A stretch of 64,000 bases of DNA from Sediminibacterium goheungense. GTDB lineage: Bacteria; Bacteroidota; Bacteroidia; Chitinophagales; Chitinophagaceae. Positions 17,901 through 26,669 of the stretch are shown here, piece by piece. Position numbers and translations under genes: made by a program. Under the pieces are notes generated by a model, which saw nothing but the letters and a program-made list of their open reading frames with translations, was not told the DNA's origin and made no database searches. Position 1 is the stretch's first letter; each line of letters begins with the position of its first letter. The DNA is taken from NCBI RefSeq assembly GCF_004361915.1, contig NZ_SNWP01000010.1, positions 754,501-818,500 of the forward strand, in the 5' to 3' direction.

Positions 17901-18184
17901 GCCAGTGTTTTAACAGTAATGTTCTGGTAAGCAGAAGAAGCCGTAAACTCGTAGGTTTCGTGCCCGACAGCTGAAACTGTCACTTTTGAACCCTGCTTAA
18001 CCCTTAAGCTGAATTTGCCGGCATCATCGGCTTTAACGGCATTGTTGGTGCCTTTTTCCTGGATAGTGGCATTCGGTAAGGGACCCCGGTCATCAGATAC
18101 CTGACCCTGTACCACCACTGTTTGCGCAAAGCTGGATAGCGTCCACAGCAATGCAGCAGCTAACAGTGTTAGACTTTTTCTCAT
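14966..18184 (-). CDS. SusC/RagA-family TonB-linked outer-membrane transporter
   Basis: A 1072-residue TonB-dependent beta-barrel. Signal peptide about residues 1-20 (LWTLSSFAQ), then a carboxypeptidase-like beta sandwich (about 24-95: VVQGQVSDDRGPLPNATIQEKGTN). The plug domain shows NLNNAMAGKVAGVQ, LRIRGGGSLGDAAAIYVVDG and DITVLKGANATALFGSRAGNGAI. The barrel fills the rest. It imports oligomers with SusD across the outer membrane. A second in-frame ATG lies six bases upstream (MHMRKS). No ECF sigma or anti-sigma gene is nearby, so regulation is not visible. Confidence 0.95.
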   Translation of the reverse strand: MRKSLTLLAAALLWTLSSFAQTVVVQGQVSDDRGPLPNATIQEKGTNNAVKADDAGKFSLRVKQGSKVTVSAVGHETYEFTASSAYQNITVKTLAGELEEVFVTSAFGVKKSQRTTPFSSQVISDEKLNVIRQPNLNNAMAGKVAGVQFRGQSSAKLNDQGFLRIRGGGSLGDAAAIYVVDGTITNSFDINPDDVADITVLKGANATALFGSRAGNGAIVISTKKGSKPKGVGVEVNQSVTFDRAIFLPQYQNEYGGGDGPWLTFNYVAGMPTEWQALNGKRYRDFTDDASWGPKIDGSEYIPWYAFIPGHARSGKTASFTAQPNNAKDFWNTGVTSNTNVSFSHSNGAGTNLRVSYTNQSIKGMLENSKSLRHSLNTSFSMDMGQYITVGANINYTNQLISGDFNDGYSNNSAGNFSQWFHRDLDIDIMRELAGLKTPVGTFASWNFRRNPGSWSAAAPKNSVYAANYWYNPFTYFQNINLTQRRDRLYGDLNVTVKFSKNFKFKGAIRKDQFGGNVENIVPSVLENSGGQTGLLASYGTSNTVNNEWNFEGVATYTQKFGDLDVTANVGANRLNIRNRAVAANTNTGLNVPDLYAISNSKTTPTITNTRSDQQANSLFAFGDVEYKKYLSLTWAFRNDWFSTLPKGNNSLLSPSVGASFVFSEFTKKISWLSFGKVFGSWGKKPKTLGPYALNLNYSVNALLWGSNFLMTTPNGTPDPNLRGALTTTWEAGVDLRFFKNKVRLNLVYYNEDNRDEPLGVTVSGVSGFTSQTINAARVTRSGLEMELGVSVMKKRNFSWELNKTVAYILDNKVRALAPGLTSYTLAGGSFGTRFARAFHFVDKQWGMLMGGGIKRNADGQPLITTNGFSGGLGWYQADANKEWGSVVPKLTGGLQNFITYKNWNLGMTFDYQVGGKFFSLSEQWGTFSGLLNTTAGKNDKGNPVRDPVASGGGVRVRGVDAADGKTPVDVYVDAYDYFHQFYYQQIAEPFVHSLSFVKLRELSLGYAIPTQKMGKIGKVFQGASVSVIARNLFFIYRDTKNFDPSEISGVQGEDGNLPGSRSIGFNLKLNF

Positions 18185-18190
18185 GTGCAT

Positions 18191-18553
18191 TATTTTAGAA
18201 TGAAGAATAATTGTTAAAATGATTTAACAATTTCTGAGCGTTAAATTAGGGATGTTTTGTTAAAACGTTAAAAAAAATTTTATTTTCTTTAACATTTATG
18301 AAAATATTGCTGATTATGAGCTACTTGTGTTAAAAAAATAGAAATATGTAAAAAACAGAAATGTATTCACCCTTTATTTTCTCCTGAAAAAACCGGTAAA
18401 ACGGATACATAAATCTGTTTTCAACTACAATTGTACTTCTTGAAATCTACGATTCGTTTGTTCTAACCGGTTATTTTACGAGAATTATTATAATATTCTA
18501 AATATGTAACTATGCCTTCTCAACTTGTTTCATAAAGTCAACCCGTATTTAAA
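18191..18553. other. Intergenic region between susC and folD
   Basis: A 360-bp AT-rich divergent regulatory region. It contains long A/T runs, several TTAAAACGTTAA-like stretches and no convincing ORF. It must hold the susC promoter, but no exact TAnnTTTG box was found on the minus strand. No operator is obvious. Confidence 0.5.
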
Positions 18554-18561
18554 TACTTTTG
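18554..18561 (+). promoter_or_regulatory. -7 box of folD, close to the start codon
   Basis: TACTTTTG fits TAnnTTTG and ends only four bases before the folD ATG, so transcription would begin at or next to the start codon (a leaderless or nearly leaderless message). A TTG at 18525-18527 is 26 bp upstream, longer than the usual 19-21. Confidence 0.6.
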
Positions 18562-18565
18562 CGCC

Positions 18566-19450
18566 ATGTTAGTATTAGACGGAAAAATTGCAGCTGCAGC
18601 AGTAAAAGATGCATTAAAAACAAAAACAGCCGCATTGGCAGCAGAAGGTAGGAGAAAACCACACCTGGCCGCTATTCTTGTTGGCAACAACGGGGCCAGT
18701 GAAACTTATATAGCCAGTAAGGTAAAAAACTGTGAAGAAACCGGTTTTGCATCAACGTTACTCAGACTGGATGAGAACTGTACAGAAGCCGATTTATTGA
18801 AAATCATTACGAACCTGAACCAGGATCCTTCCATTGATGGTATACTGGTCCAACTTCCACTACCAAAACAAATTGCCGAACAGAAAGTAATTGAAGCCAT
18901 CGATCCTTCAAAAGATGTTGACGGTTTTCATCCTGTTAATGTGGGAAAACTGGTACAGGGACTTTCTACTTTTATTCCTGCAACGCCTTATGGAATCATG
19001 CTCATGCTGGAACATTTTAATATTGAAACAAAAGGCAAGCATGCAGTGGTAATCGGAAGAAGCAATATTGTGGGAAGACCCATGAGTATATTACTCAGCA
19101 GTAACCTTAAACACGGTAATTGCACCGTTACTGTCTGTCATTCTCATACACCCGATCTCAAATCATTCTGTTTACAGGCAGACATTATTGTAGCGGCTTT
19201 AGGCAGACCCGGCTTTGTTACGGCTGACATGGTAAAAGATGGCGCAGTTATTATTGATGTAGGTATTACACGTGTGGAAGACAGCACTGCAAAAAAAGGT
19301 TTCCGGATCAAAGGCGATGTTGCCTACGATGAAGTTGCGGCCAGAGCTTCTGCTATTACGCCGGTTCCGGGTGGTGTTGGACTGATGACCATTGCAGGCT
19401 TGCTGAAAAATACCATGCAGGCATATGAGCAGAGAGCGAATAGCATATAG
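18566..19450 (+). CDS. folD: Methylenetetrahydrofolate dehydrogenase/cyclohydrolase
   Basis: A 294-residue bifunctional folate enzyme (5,10-methylene-THF to 10-formyl-THF). The substrate site shows SETYIASKVKNCEETG, with the catalytic Lys in that block. The ILVQLPLPK and VDGFHP motifs are present, and the NAD(P) fold shows VIGRSNIVGRPMS and ITPVPGGVGLMTIAGLLKNT. The last residues (NSI) and the stop codon (TAG within AGCATATAGG) run into the word-phased repeat at 19441-19515. It is in the same direction as queE, but the repeat separates the two. Confidence 0.96.
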   Translation: MLVLDGKIAAAAVKDALKTKTAALAAEGRRKPHLAAILVGNNGASETYIASKVKNCEETGFASTLLRLDENCTEADLLKIITNLNQDPSIDGILVQLPLPKQIAEQKVIEAIDPSKDVDGFHPVNVGKLVQGLSTFIPATPYGIMLMLEHFNIETKGKHAVVIGRSNIVGRPMSILLSSNLKHGNCTVTVCHSHTPDLKSFCLQADIIVAALGRPGFVTADMVKDGAVIIDVGITRVEDSTAKKGFRIKGDVAYDEVAARASAITPVPGGVGLMTIAGLLKNTMQAYEQRANSI

Positions 19451-19515
19451 GTGATAGCTTATGGCTAATAGCCATAACAAATACTATTTGCCATAACCTA
19501 TAGGCTATAAGCTAT
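19441..19515. repeat. Heptamer-phased inverted repeat, ATAGCTT/ATGGCTA type
   Basis: The left arm carries ATAGCTT, ATGGCTA, ATAGCCA; the right arm CCTATAGG, CTATAAG, CTATTCC. They are imperfect reverse complements about a short AT-rich loop. It begins inside the folD stop region. Same word family as the elements at 23302, 32996, 34913 and 52577. Confidence 0.8.
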
Positions 19516-19580
19516 TCCTAACAATACATAAAATAACGACCATCAACCATAACAAAATACATACCACCACATTACCCGTA

Positions 19581-20162
19581 ATGGAAGCTTTTTATACCCT
19601 TCAGGGCGAGGGCTTTCATCAGGGGCGTGCTGCATATTTTATCCGCCTGGGTGGATGTGATGTGGGTTGTGTTTGGTGTGATGTGAAAGAAAGTTGGGAT
19701 GCGTCGAAACATCCACTGGTGAGCATTGAGGATATTGTGAAACAGGCCGCCTCATTTCCGGGCAGATTAGCCGTTATTACCGGGGGCGAACCGCTGATGC
19801 ATCAACTGGATGAACTTACAGGTGCTTTGCACCAGCAAGGTTTTGAAACCAATATTGAAACCTCAGGTTCTTCTCCTCTTAGTGGAGATTGGGACTGGAT
19901 CTGCCTTTCTCCTAAAAAATTTAAAGCACCCCTTCCTGAAATTGTGCCATTAGCCAATGAACTGAAAGTGGTGATCTTTAATAAACATGATTTTGTATGG
20001 GCCGAAACCTATGCTGCCCATGTAAATCCACAGTGTAAACTTTATTTACAACCGGAATGGGACAAAGCCTCTCTGGTAACACCCTTGATCGTAGACTATA
20101 TAAAGGACCATCCACAATGGGAGCTGAGTCTTCAGGTACATAAATACATCAACGTTCCGTAA
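19581..20162 (+). CDS. queE: 7-carboxy-7-deazaguanine synthase (radical SAM)
   Basis: A 193-residue radical SAM enzyme of the queuosine pathway (6-carboxytetrahydropterin to CDG). It begins MEAFYTLQGEGFHQGRAAYFIRLGGCD with the cluster motif CDVGCVWCD (CX3CX2C), the VKESWD block, and VITGGEPLMH for SAM binding. The late part shows LSPKKFKAPLPE and ELKVVIF. Shorter than many QueE proteins (about 210-220) but complete in motifs. The ATG at 19581 is the first start in frame that opens into the family sequence. No other que genes are in the window. Confidence 0.94.
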   Translation: MEAFYTLQGEGFHQGRAAYFIRLGGCDVGCVWCDVKESWDASKHPLVSIEDIVKQAASFPGRLAVITGGEPLMHQLDELTGALHQQGFETNIETSGSSPLSGDWDWICLSPKKFKAPLPEIVPLANELKVVIFNKHDFVWAETYAAHVNPQCKLYLQPEWDKASLVTPLIVDYIKDHPQWELSLQVHKYINVP

Positions 20163-20211
20163 TTCCAGAATTTTAACAAGCTCCTGTGCTGTTTTTTCCG
20201 AACTTTCGAAT

Positions 20212-22131
20212 GTGAAAAACACGCATCGTATTACGGGTCTGCTGACCCTTCTATTTTCTCTGCAGCTTTCCGCTCAAACATATGAACCGGATAAAGTAAA
20301 AACGAAAGCACTGGCCCGCTATGAAGAAGCCATTATCTTCCTGAAAGATGGCGCCATAAAAGAGGCGGTTCCTGTATTACTCGATTGCATTATTATTGAT
20401 TCCAATTTTGTAGATGCTTATTTATCACTTGCCGGTGCGTTGGGAGAATTGAAACAGTACCAGCGTTCTGTAACCCTATATGAAAAAGCAAAGGCTAAAG
20501 ACCCTGCTTATTTCAACGTTTACCATCTCCCCTATTCTATTAATCTTGCCGGACTGGGAAAATTTGAAGAAGCGCTGGCTGCTGTAAATAATTTTTTAGC
20601 CATCCCCAACCTGAGTGAACGTGGTAGAAAGAGTGCGCAATACAGAAAAGGCACTTACCAGTTTGCCATTCAATATGCATTGCAGCATCCGGTAACAGAT
20701 TATCAATTTGCACCGGTAAATCTGGGCGACAGTGTAAACGGACCCCGATCAGAATACTATCCTTCTGTAACGGTAACAGACAGTCTCCTCGTGTATACAA
20801 GACGAACCGGCGACCAGCGTGAAGATTTTATGCAAAGCAGCATCAGGGATAAAAAATTCGGAAAAGCAGTACTGATAAACGGAGACATAAATATTGAACC
20901 ACTCAAAGGAGCCATCACAGTTTCACAGGATGGAGAATGGTTATTGTTTGCCGGAAATTTATCCGGACAGGGATTAGGCGATTACGATATTTATCTTTCA
21001 CAATATACCCCACAGGGCTGGAGCGAACCTGAAAACCTGGGTCCTACTATTAATACTGAATTCTGGGAAAGTTCACCAGCCTTAAGTCCGGATAAAAGAG
21101 TACTCTATTTCAGCAGTAACCGACCCGGTGGCTATGGAGGAAGAGATCTATACATGTCTGTGCGTCAACCAAACGGTCGCTGGGGCAAAGCCATAAATAT
21201 GGGCCCCGCTGTAAATTCTGCCGGTGATGAACTCGCACCTTTTATTCATGCAGATAACCAGACACTTTTTTATACTTCCGATGGTTTACCAGGTTATGGA
21301 AACTCTGACCTGTTTGTCATACGCAAAAATGATAAAGGAGAATGGGGTGCTCCGGAGAATTTAGGCTATCCGATTAATACTATTGAAAACGAGGGAAGCC
21401 TGGCCGTTTCTGCTGACGGTTTAACAGCTTATTATGCAAGCGACAGGAGTGACAGCCGTGGTAATCTTGATCTCTATAGTTTTCAACTGAGACCTAATAT
21501 CAGACCTAACCGAACGCTCTATGTAAAAGGAAAAGTAACCGATGCGAAAACCAATCAGGGTATTCCATCTACTATTGAGTTAACAGATAATAACAGCAAC
21601 CTCGTACTTATGAAAGTACAGACCGATGAACTCGGAGATTACCTTGTAACATTACCTGTAGGCAAGGATTATACATTTACCGTAAATAGAAAAGGCTATT
21701 TATTTTACAGTGAAGTGTATGCCTTAAGCAGAAAAGATGCAGACAGTACTTACCAGAAAAATATTCAGCTCAATCCTGTTCAGTTGAATGCCAGTTTTGT
21801 TTTCAATAATATTTTATTTGCCACCAACAGTTATACATTACCTGCCAACGGACTGGCAGAGTTGCAACAATTAATACAGGTATTACAGGACAACCCCACA
21901 TTAAAAGTTGAAATCAGCGGGCATACAGATAATACCGGCAACCCGAAAGAGAATCTCAATCTTTCCACCAATCGTGCCAAAGCGATTGTTGATTATCTGA
22001 CAGAAAAAGGTATTGAAAGCAGTCGTTTATCCTATAAAGGCTATGGCGATACACAACCGATTGCCGATAACAGTACAGAAAGTGGAAGGGCCAAAAACAG
22101 AAGAACGAGCTTTACGGTGACTGGTTTATAA
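20212..22131 (+). CDS. OmpA-family protein with TPR, PD40 repeats and a carboxypeptidase-like domain
   Basis: A 639-residue outer-membrane-associated protein. Order: signal peptide (about 1-22, ending LSAQ), TPR-like repeats (about 30-150), PD40/WD40-like beta repeats (about 190-430: SPALSPDKRVLYFSSNRPGGYGGRDLYMS, SLAVSADGLTAYYASDR), a carboxypeptidase-like beta sandwich (about 440-510) and an OmpA C-terminal peptidoglycan-binding domain (about 530-639: EISGHTDNTGNPKENLNLSTNRAKAIVDYL). This architecture is common in Bacteroidota near motility and type IX secretion genes. The start is GTG at 20212; no ATG fits (ATG at 20210 runs at once into a stop). Single gene. Confidence 0.92.
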   Translation: MKNTHRITGLLTLLFSLQLSAQTYEPDKVKTKALARYEEAIIFLKDGAIKEAVPVLLDCIIIDSNFVDAYLSLAGALGELKQYQRSVTLYEKAKAKDPAYFNVYHLPYSINLAGLGKFEEALAAVNNFLAIPNLSERGRKSAQYRKGTYQFAIQYALQHPVTDYQFAPVNLGDSVNGPRSEYYPSVTVTDSLLVYTRRTGDQREDFMQSSIRDKKFGKAVLINGDINIEPLKGAITVSQDGEWLLFAGNLSGQGLGDYDIYLSQYTPQGWSEPENLGPTINTEFWESSPALSPDKRVLYFSSNRPGGYGGRDLYMSVRQPNGRWGKAINMGPAVNSAGDELAPFIHADNQTLFYTSDGLPGYGNSDLFVIRKNDKGEWGAPENLGYPINTIENEGSLAVSADGLTAYYASDRSDSRGNLDLYSFQLRPNIRPNRTLYVKGKVTDAKTNQGIPSTIELTDNNSNLVLMKVQTDELGDYLVTLPVGKDYTFTVNRKGYLFYSEVYALSRKDADSTYQKNIQLNPVQLNASFVFNNILFATNSYTLPANGLAELQQLIQVLQDNPTLKVEISGHTDNTGNPKENLNLSTNRAKAIVDYLTEKGIESSRLSYKGYGDTQPIADNSTESGRAKNRRTSFTVTGL

Positions 22132-22202
22132 AAGTACTCCTGCGTAAAAATCTATGTATAAATACCTGATTTTCGAATCAGCATTTGTATGACATTGTCG
22201 GG

Positions 22203-23303
22203 ATGTATACACAGGAACAGATTTATCAGTTATCGCTAACCAGGATACCGGATCTCGGTAGTATTCTCACCCGCTACCTTATTGACCATTTTGGCTCCGC
22301 CACTGCTGTTTTCAGTGCGCGGCTGAAAGAACTGTCAGCTGTAGAAGGTATCGGTACCTACCGGGCCAGTCAGATAAAAAAATTCAAAGATCATTCGCTC
22401 GCAGAAGAAGAATTATCAGCCATATCCGCAAAAAATATTGAGCTACTGTTTATTACTGATGAAAAATATCCATGGAGGCTCAGGAATTGTCCCGATGCTC
22501 CATTGGTTTTATTTTACAAAGGAACTGCCAATCTTAACCATAACAGAACAGTAAGTATAATCGGGAGCCGTCATCATACCGAATATGGACGCTGGGCCAC
22601 AGAACAACTGGTGCAGGCATTGCAACCCTATCAGGTAAGCATTATCAGTGGACTTGCCTATGGTATTGATGCGATTGCGCATAAGGCAGCATTACAGCAA
22701 AAGATGGATACGATTGGCGTATTGGCACATGGTTTTAAAACCATTTATCCCGGACTTCACAGATCATTGGCTTTTGAAATGATTGAACGAGGTGGTTTGC
22801 TTACAGAATTTTTATACAATGAATTACCCGACCGGCATCATTTTCCAAAAAGAAACAGAATTGTAGCCGGCATGTCAGATGCAACGGTGATCATAGAAAC
22901 GGCCGTAAAGGGTGGCAGTATGATCACCGCTGATCTGGCTTTTCAGTACAACCGCGATGTATTTGCATTACCGGGCCGCATCAATGATGCCAAAAGCAGT
23001 GGTTGTTTACAGCTGATCGCAGAAAATAAAGCCACAGCATTTATCAGTCATACCCATTTTCTGGAAACATTGGGATGGATGGAAATAAAAAAGAAAAAAA
23101 AGGCAGAAAAGCCATTATTCTACGACCTCAGTCCACAGGAACAAATCATTTATAACTTATTACAGGAAAAACAACCACTGCATATTGATGAAATATACCT
23201 GCTGGGCAAACTCAGCAGTTCCGAAATGGCAGCTGCCATACTGAACCTCGAATTACAGAACATTATCATCCCACTACCAGGAAAGAACTACAAGTTGAGC
23301 TGA
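22203..23303 (+). CDS. dprA: DNA-processing protein DprA (Smf)
   Basis: A 366-residue DprA, which loads RecA onto incoming single-stranded DNA in transformation. An N-terminal helix-hairpin-helix region (residues 1-65, VEGIGTYRASQIKKF) is followed by the Rossmann-like core with SIIGSRHHTEYGRWATEQ, IISGLAYGIDAIAHKAAL, PKRNRIVAGMSDATVIIETAVKGGSMITADLAFQYNRDVFALPG and GCLQLI. The C-terminal winged helix is about 305-366. The ATG at 22203 is used; a TTG six codons upstream is less likely. A long hairpin repeat starts immediately after the stop. Confidence 0.94.
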   Translation: MYTQEQIYQLSLTRIPDLGSILTRYLIDHFGSATAVFSARLKELSAVEGIGTYRASQIKKFKDHSLAEEELSAISAKNIELLFITDEKYPWRLRNCPDAPLVLFYKGTANLNHNRTVSIIGSRHHTEYGRWATEQLVQALQPYQVSIISGLAYGIDAIAHKAALQQKMDTIGVLAHGFKTIYPGLHRSLAFEMIERGGLLTEFLYNELPDRHHFPKRNRIVAGMSDATVIIETAVKGGSMITADLAFQYNRDVFALPGRINDAKSSGCLQLIAENKATAFISHTHFLETLGWMEIKKKKKAEKPLFYDLSPQEQIIYNLLQEKQPLHIDEIYLLGKLSSSEMAAAILNLELQNIIIPLPGKNYKLS

Positions 23304-23470
23304 TGGCGGATGGGTAATAGCTTATAGCGTATGGCTAATAGGATATAGCATATGGTTAATAGCTTATGGCTTATCGTTTGAAGTAATATTATGATCTACC
23401 ATACACCATCCACTATACGCTATTCGCTATAAGCTATTACCCATACGCTACAAGCCATAAGCCATGATCC
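23302..23470. repeat. Long heptamer-phased inverted repeat, ATAGCTT/CTATAAG type
   Basis: The left arm (23302-23375) reads in steps of seven, for example ATAGCTT, ATAGCGT, ATGGCTA, ATAGGAT, ATAGCAT, ATGGTTA. The right arm (23397-23470) reads CTATACG, CTATTCG, CTATAAG, CTATTAC, CCATACG, CTACAAG, CCATAAG. The loop is about 20 bp. It starts one base before the end of the dprA stop codon and ends 16 bp before the guaB -33 box. This is the longest element of the family here. Confidence 0.88.
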
Positions 23471-23485
23471 ACCCCAAAATCATTT

Positions 23486-23518
23486 TTTGGAGTCAATATA
23501 CCTGCTGTACTATCTTTG
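23486..23518 (+). promoter_or_regulatory. guaB promoter, near-leaderless
   Basis: TTTG (23486-23489), a 21-bp spacer, then TATCTTTG (23511-23518): a full match to the Bacteroidota TTTG/TAnnTTTG promoter. The -7 box ends three bases before the guaB ATG, so transcription should start at or inside the first codon. Confidence 0.8.
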
Positions 23519-23521
23519 CAC

Positions 23522-25021
23522 ATGGCAACAAGAAAATCTTCTCCCCGTAACACCGCTGCCGCTTCCAGACTATTTGGCGAAGGGCTCACCTTCGATGATG
23601 TACTGCTGATGCCGGCTTACAGCGAAATTCTTCCCCGCGAAGTAGATATCCGATCTCAGTTAACCAAAGCCATCACTTTGAATGTACCCATTCTGTCTGC
23701 GGCTATGGATACCGTTACAGAAGCCGGTCTGGCCATTGCATTGGCCCGTGAAGGGGGGCTGGGTATCCTGCATAAAAACATGAGTATTGAAAAACAGGCA
23801 GAGCAGGTTCGTAAGGTAAAACGGAGTGAAAGTGGTATGATCATCGACCCGGTAACCTTACTGGTAGATGCTACCATTGGAGATGCTTTACAATTGATGA
23901 GAGAAAATAAAATCGGTGGTATTCCCATTGTGGATGCCGGACAAAAACTGGTAGGTATTCTCACGAATCGTGACCTGCGTTTCGAAACCGATAAGAAGAA
24001 AAAGGTAAAGGAAGTGATGACCAAAGAAAACCTCATCATTGCTCCGGAAGGAACCGACCTGAGAAAAGCCGAAAAAATATTACGTTCCTATAAAATAGAA
24101 AAATTACCGGTAGTCAATAAACAGGGTAAGTTGATTGGCTTGATTACCTATCGAGATATCATGCAACTCAGCAATTTCCCCAATGCCGTGAAAGATAACC
24201 TGGGTCGTTTATTGGTAGGTGCTGCACTCGGCATTACCCGCGATCTGATGGATCGCGCTGCAGCTTTACAACATGTGGGTGTTGATGTGGTAACACTCGA
24301 TAGCGCACACGGACACAGCAAAGGTGTAATGGAAGCACTGAAAGCACTGAGAAAGAATTTTAAAAACTTACAGATCATTGCCGGTAATGTAGGCACTGCA
24401 GAAGGCGCCAAAGCGTTGGCCGACGCAGGTGCCGATTGTGTGAAAGTGGGTATTGGTCCGGGTTCTATTTGTACTACACGTATCGTAGCAGGTGCAGGTG
24501 TTCCACAATTAACCGCGATCATGGAAGCCAGCCAGGCATTAAAAACCAAGGGTATTCCAGTCATTGCCGATGGTGGTATCCGTTATACTGGTGATATGGT
24601 GAAGGCCCTCGCCGCCGGTGCCAATATGGTAATGATGGGTAGCGTATTTGCAGGCGTTCAGGAAAGTCCGGGTGATACCATCATCTATGAAGGAAGAAAA
24701 TTCAAAGAATACCGTGGCATGGGTAGTCTGGGTGCTATGAGTCAGGGAAGTGGCGACCGCTATTTTCAGGATGTAGAAGACGATATCAAAAAATTTGTAC
24801 CGGAAGGTATTGAGGGCCGCGTTGCCTATAAAGGTAGCCTGAGTGAAATTGTATATCAATATGTAGGTGGTCTGAGAGCTGGAATGGGTTATTGTGGTGC
24901 CAAAAACATAAAGGCTTTACAGCAGGCTACTTTTGTAAAGATTACCAATGCAGGCATGAAAGAAAGCCATGCACACGATATTGATATTACCAAAGAGGCT
25001 CCCAATTACAGCCGTAAATAA
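23522..25021 (+). CDS. guaB: Inosine-5'-monophosphate dehydrogenase
   Basis: A 499-residue IMPDH (IMP to XMP, NAD-dependent), the first committed step to GMP. The TIM barrel starts with [15 protein letters not shown]. Two CBS domains occupy about residues 110-225. The catalytic Cys317 is in [13 protein letters not shown]. The flap appears as [15 protein letters not shown], with its catalytic Arg in SGDRYFQ. The ATG at 23522 (MATRKSS) is chosen; a TTG two codons earlier lies within the promoter box. It has its own terminator at 25043. Confidence 0.97.
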   Translation: MATRKSSPRNTAAASRLFGEGLTFDDVLLMPAYSEILPREVDIRSQLTKAITLNVPILSAAMDTVTEAGLAIALAREGGLGILHKNMSIEKQAEQVRKVKRSESGMIIDPVTLLVDATIGDALQLMRENKIGGIPIVDAGQKLVGILTNRDLRFETDKKKKVKEVMTKENLIIAPEGTDLRKAEKILRSYKIEKLPVVNKQGKLIGLITYRDIMQLSNFPNAVKDNLGRLLVGAALGITRDLMDRAAALQHVGVDVVTLDSAHGHSKGVMEALKALRKNFKNLQIIAGNVGTAEGAKALADAGADCVKVGIGPGSICTTRIVAGAGVPQLTAIMEASQALKTKGIPVIADGGIRYTGDMVKALAAGANMVMMGSVFAGVQESPGDTIIYEGRKFKEYRGMGSLGAMSQGSGDRYFQDVEDDIKKFVPEGIEGRVAYKGSLSEIVYQYVGGLRAGMGYCGAKNIKALQQATFVKITNAGMKESHAHDIDITKEAPNYSRK

Positions 25022-25042
25022 AAATATAATCATCCGTTTTGG

Positions 25043-25078
25043 AAAGAGCGCTTTATAAGAGGCGCTCTTTTCTTTTTT
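25043..25078 (+). terminator. Intrinsic terminator of guaB
   Basis: Stem AAAGAGCGC (25043-25051) with GCGCTCTTT (25062-25070), ten-base loop, then TCTTTTTT. It lies about 20 bp past the guaB stop. Confidence 0.92.
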
Positions 25079-25109
25079 ATTCCGAACTTAGATTTCAAAA
25101 TATAGTGAT

Positions 25110-26669
25110 TTGAAAAAATCTTTGTTTTTCTTAAGCACGCTGAGTGGTTTATTACTTTTTGCGGCCTGGCCCACATCGCCGCTTATGCCCTTTATTTTTA
25201 TTGCATGGCTCCCTCTTTTAATAGTTGCCGATCAGGTAAAAACGGCTCCCCGTTTTTTTGGTCTTGCTTTCTGGGCCTTACTCATCTGGAACAGTGGTAC
25301 CACCTGGTGGATGTGGAACTCTACAGATATAGGCACCATTGCTGCCATTATGTTTAACAGCATGCTGATGACTTTCCCATGGTGGGGCTATTTTCATTTG
25401 AAAAAGAAAGGAAAAAAAATCGGTTATACCTCTCTCATTGCTTTCTGGATGTGTTTTGAGTACATACACCACAACTGGCAATTAAGCTGGCCATGGCTCA
25501 CATTGGGTAATGTATTTGCTTCTTATCCCGATACCATACAATGGTATGAATATACCGGCGTTCAGGGTGGAACTTTATGGGTGTTACTGGTAAATATTCT
25601 TTTGTATGAATGCTGGCTTTCATATCAACAAAAATCGTTCAGCAAAAAAAAGGGGATTGCAGTCATCCTGCTTTTGTTGCTACCCGTATCAGTTTCTTAT
25701 CTTATAAAACCATCTCTGACAAAAGAAGCTGTTCAGGATAATATCGTCATCGTGCAACCAAATATTGATCCTTACGGAAAATTCAATGCAGGATCCGGTG
25801 CAGAGCAGATACAGCTACTCCTCAATTTATCAAAACAGGCCATTGACAGTCATACCAAAATGATCATCTGGCCCGAAACAGCGATGAGTATTGCAGATTG
25901 GCAAAACAATATCAGTAACAACCTCTATTACCAACCCGTATTTGCGTTCAGTCGTGAGCATCCTGCTATCCATATAGTTTCAGGAATTGAAACTTTTAAA
26001 AATTATGGAAGAGAGAAAGCAACCGCTACTGCAAGAGAAGCGGGTGATGGCAGTTACTATGATGCCTTCAATGCAGCGGTGCATATCCGTAACGGAGAGG
26101 CATTGGGGTTTTATAACAAAAGCAAACTGGTACCCGGTGTAGAATCCTTACCCACTTTTCTGAATTTTATGGCACCGGTTTTTGAGCAGTTTGGTGGTAC
26201 TACGGGTGGCTATGGCAGATCGGAATCTGCCGAAGTCTTCAGCACCGGCGCCAACAGCTATGTTGCAGCACCGATTATTTGTTATGAAAGTGTATATGGC
26301 GAGTACGTAGGTGAATATGTAAAAAAAGGTGCGAATATCTTAACCATCATGACCAATGATGGCTGGTGGGGCAACACGCCTGGTCATAAACAACATTTGG
26401 CATATGCTGGACTGCGCGCTATTGAAACAAGAAAATGGGTAGCCAGAAGCGCCAATACAGGTATATCTGCAGTAATTGATCCTACCGGTGCTGTGCGCAG
26501 CAGCGAGCCCTGGAACAAAATGAGTACTATTAAATATGCGATACCGGTAATAAACGGAACATCTTTCTATGTTAGCATGGGTGATTACTTGTATAAGCTT
26601 GCGTCGCTGCTGAGTATGTTGCTGATACTGCTGAAAATCAAAGATCGTTTTATAAAAAGTAAAGCATGA
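25110..26669 (+). CDS. lnt: Apolipoprotein N-acyltransferase
   Basis: A 519-residue inner-membrane enzyme that N-acylates the diacylglyceryl Cys of lipoproteins. Six or more membrane helices lie in residues 1-200, then a nitrilase-like domain carries the triad Glu256 (IIWPETAMS), Lys339 (FYNKSKLVPGVE) and Cys391 (APIICYESVYGEYV). A C-terminal helix anchors it. The start is a TTG at 25110; no upstream ATG or GTG is possible in frame, and the first ATG (about residue 26) would remove the first helix. Its stop overlaps the ATG of the next gene by 4 bp (ATGA), implying translational coupling. Confidence 0.92.
   Translation: MKKSLFFLSTLSGLLLFAAWPTSPLMPFIFIAWLPLLIVADQVKTAPRFFGLAFWALLIWNSGTTWWMWNSTDIGTIAAIMFNSMLMTFPWWGYFHLKKKGKKIGYTSLIAFWMCFEYIHHNWQLSWPWLTLGNVFASYPDTIQWYEYTGVQGGTLWVLLVNILLYECWLSYQQKSFSKKKGIAVILLLLLPVSVSYLIKPSLTKEAVQDNIVIVQPNIDPYGKFNAGSGAEQIQLLLNLSKQAIDSHTKMIIWPETAMSIADWQNNISNNLYYQPVFAFSREHPAIHIVSGIETFKNYGREKATATAREAGDGSYYDAFNAAVHIRNGEALGFYNKSKLVPGVESLPTFLNFMAPVFEQFGGTTGGYGRSESAEVFSTGANSYVAAPIICYESVYGEYVGEYVKKGANILTIMTNDGWWGNTPGHKQHLAYAGLRAIETRKWVARSANTGISAVIDPTGAVRSSEPWNKMSTIKYAIPVINGTSFYVSMGDYLYKLASLLSMLLILLKIKDRFIKSKA

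Noticed and set aside
13503..18184. A complete polysaccharide utilisation locus around susCD
   Set aside because: No glycosidase, sensor or sigma/anti-sigma gene is adjacent; the GH5 gene is about 10 kb away and in a different unit.
19441..23470. A CRISPR array, because of repeated AT-rich words
   Set aside because: Words are seven bases, without spacers of constant length, and no cas genes are present.
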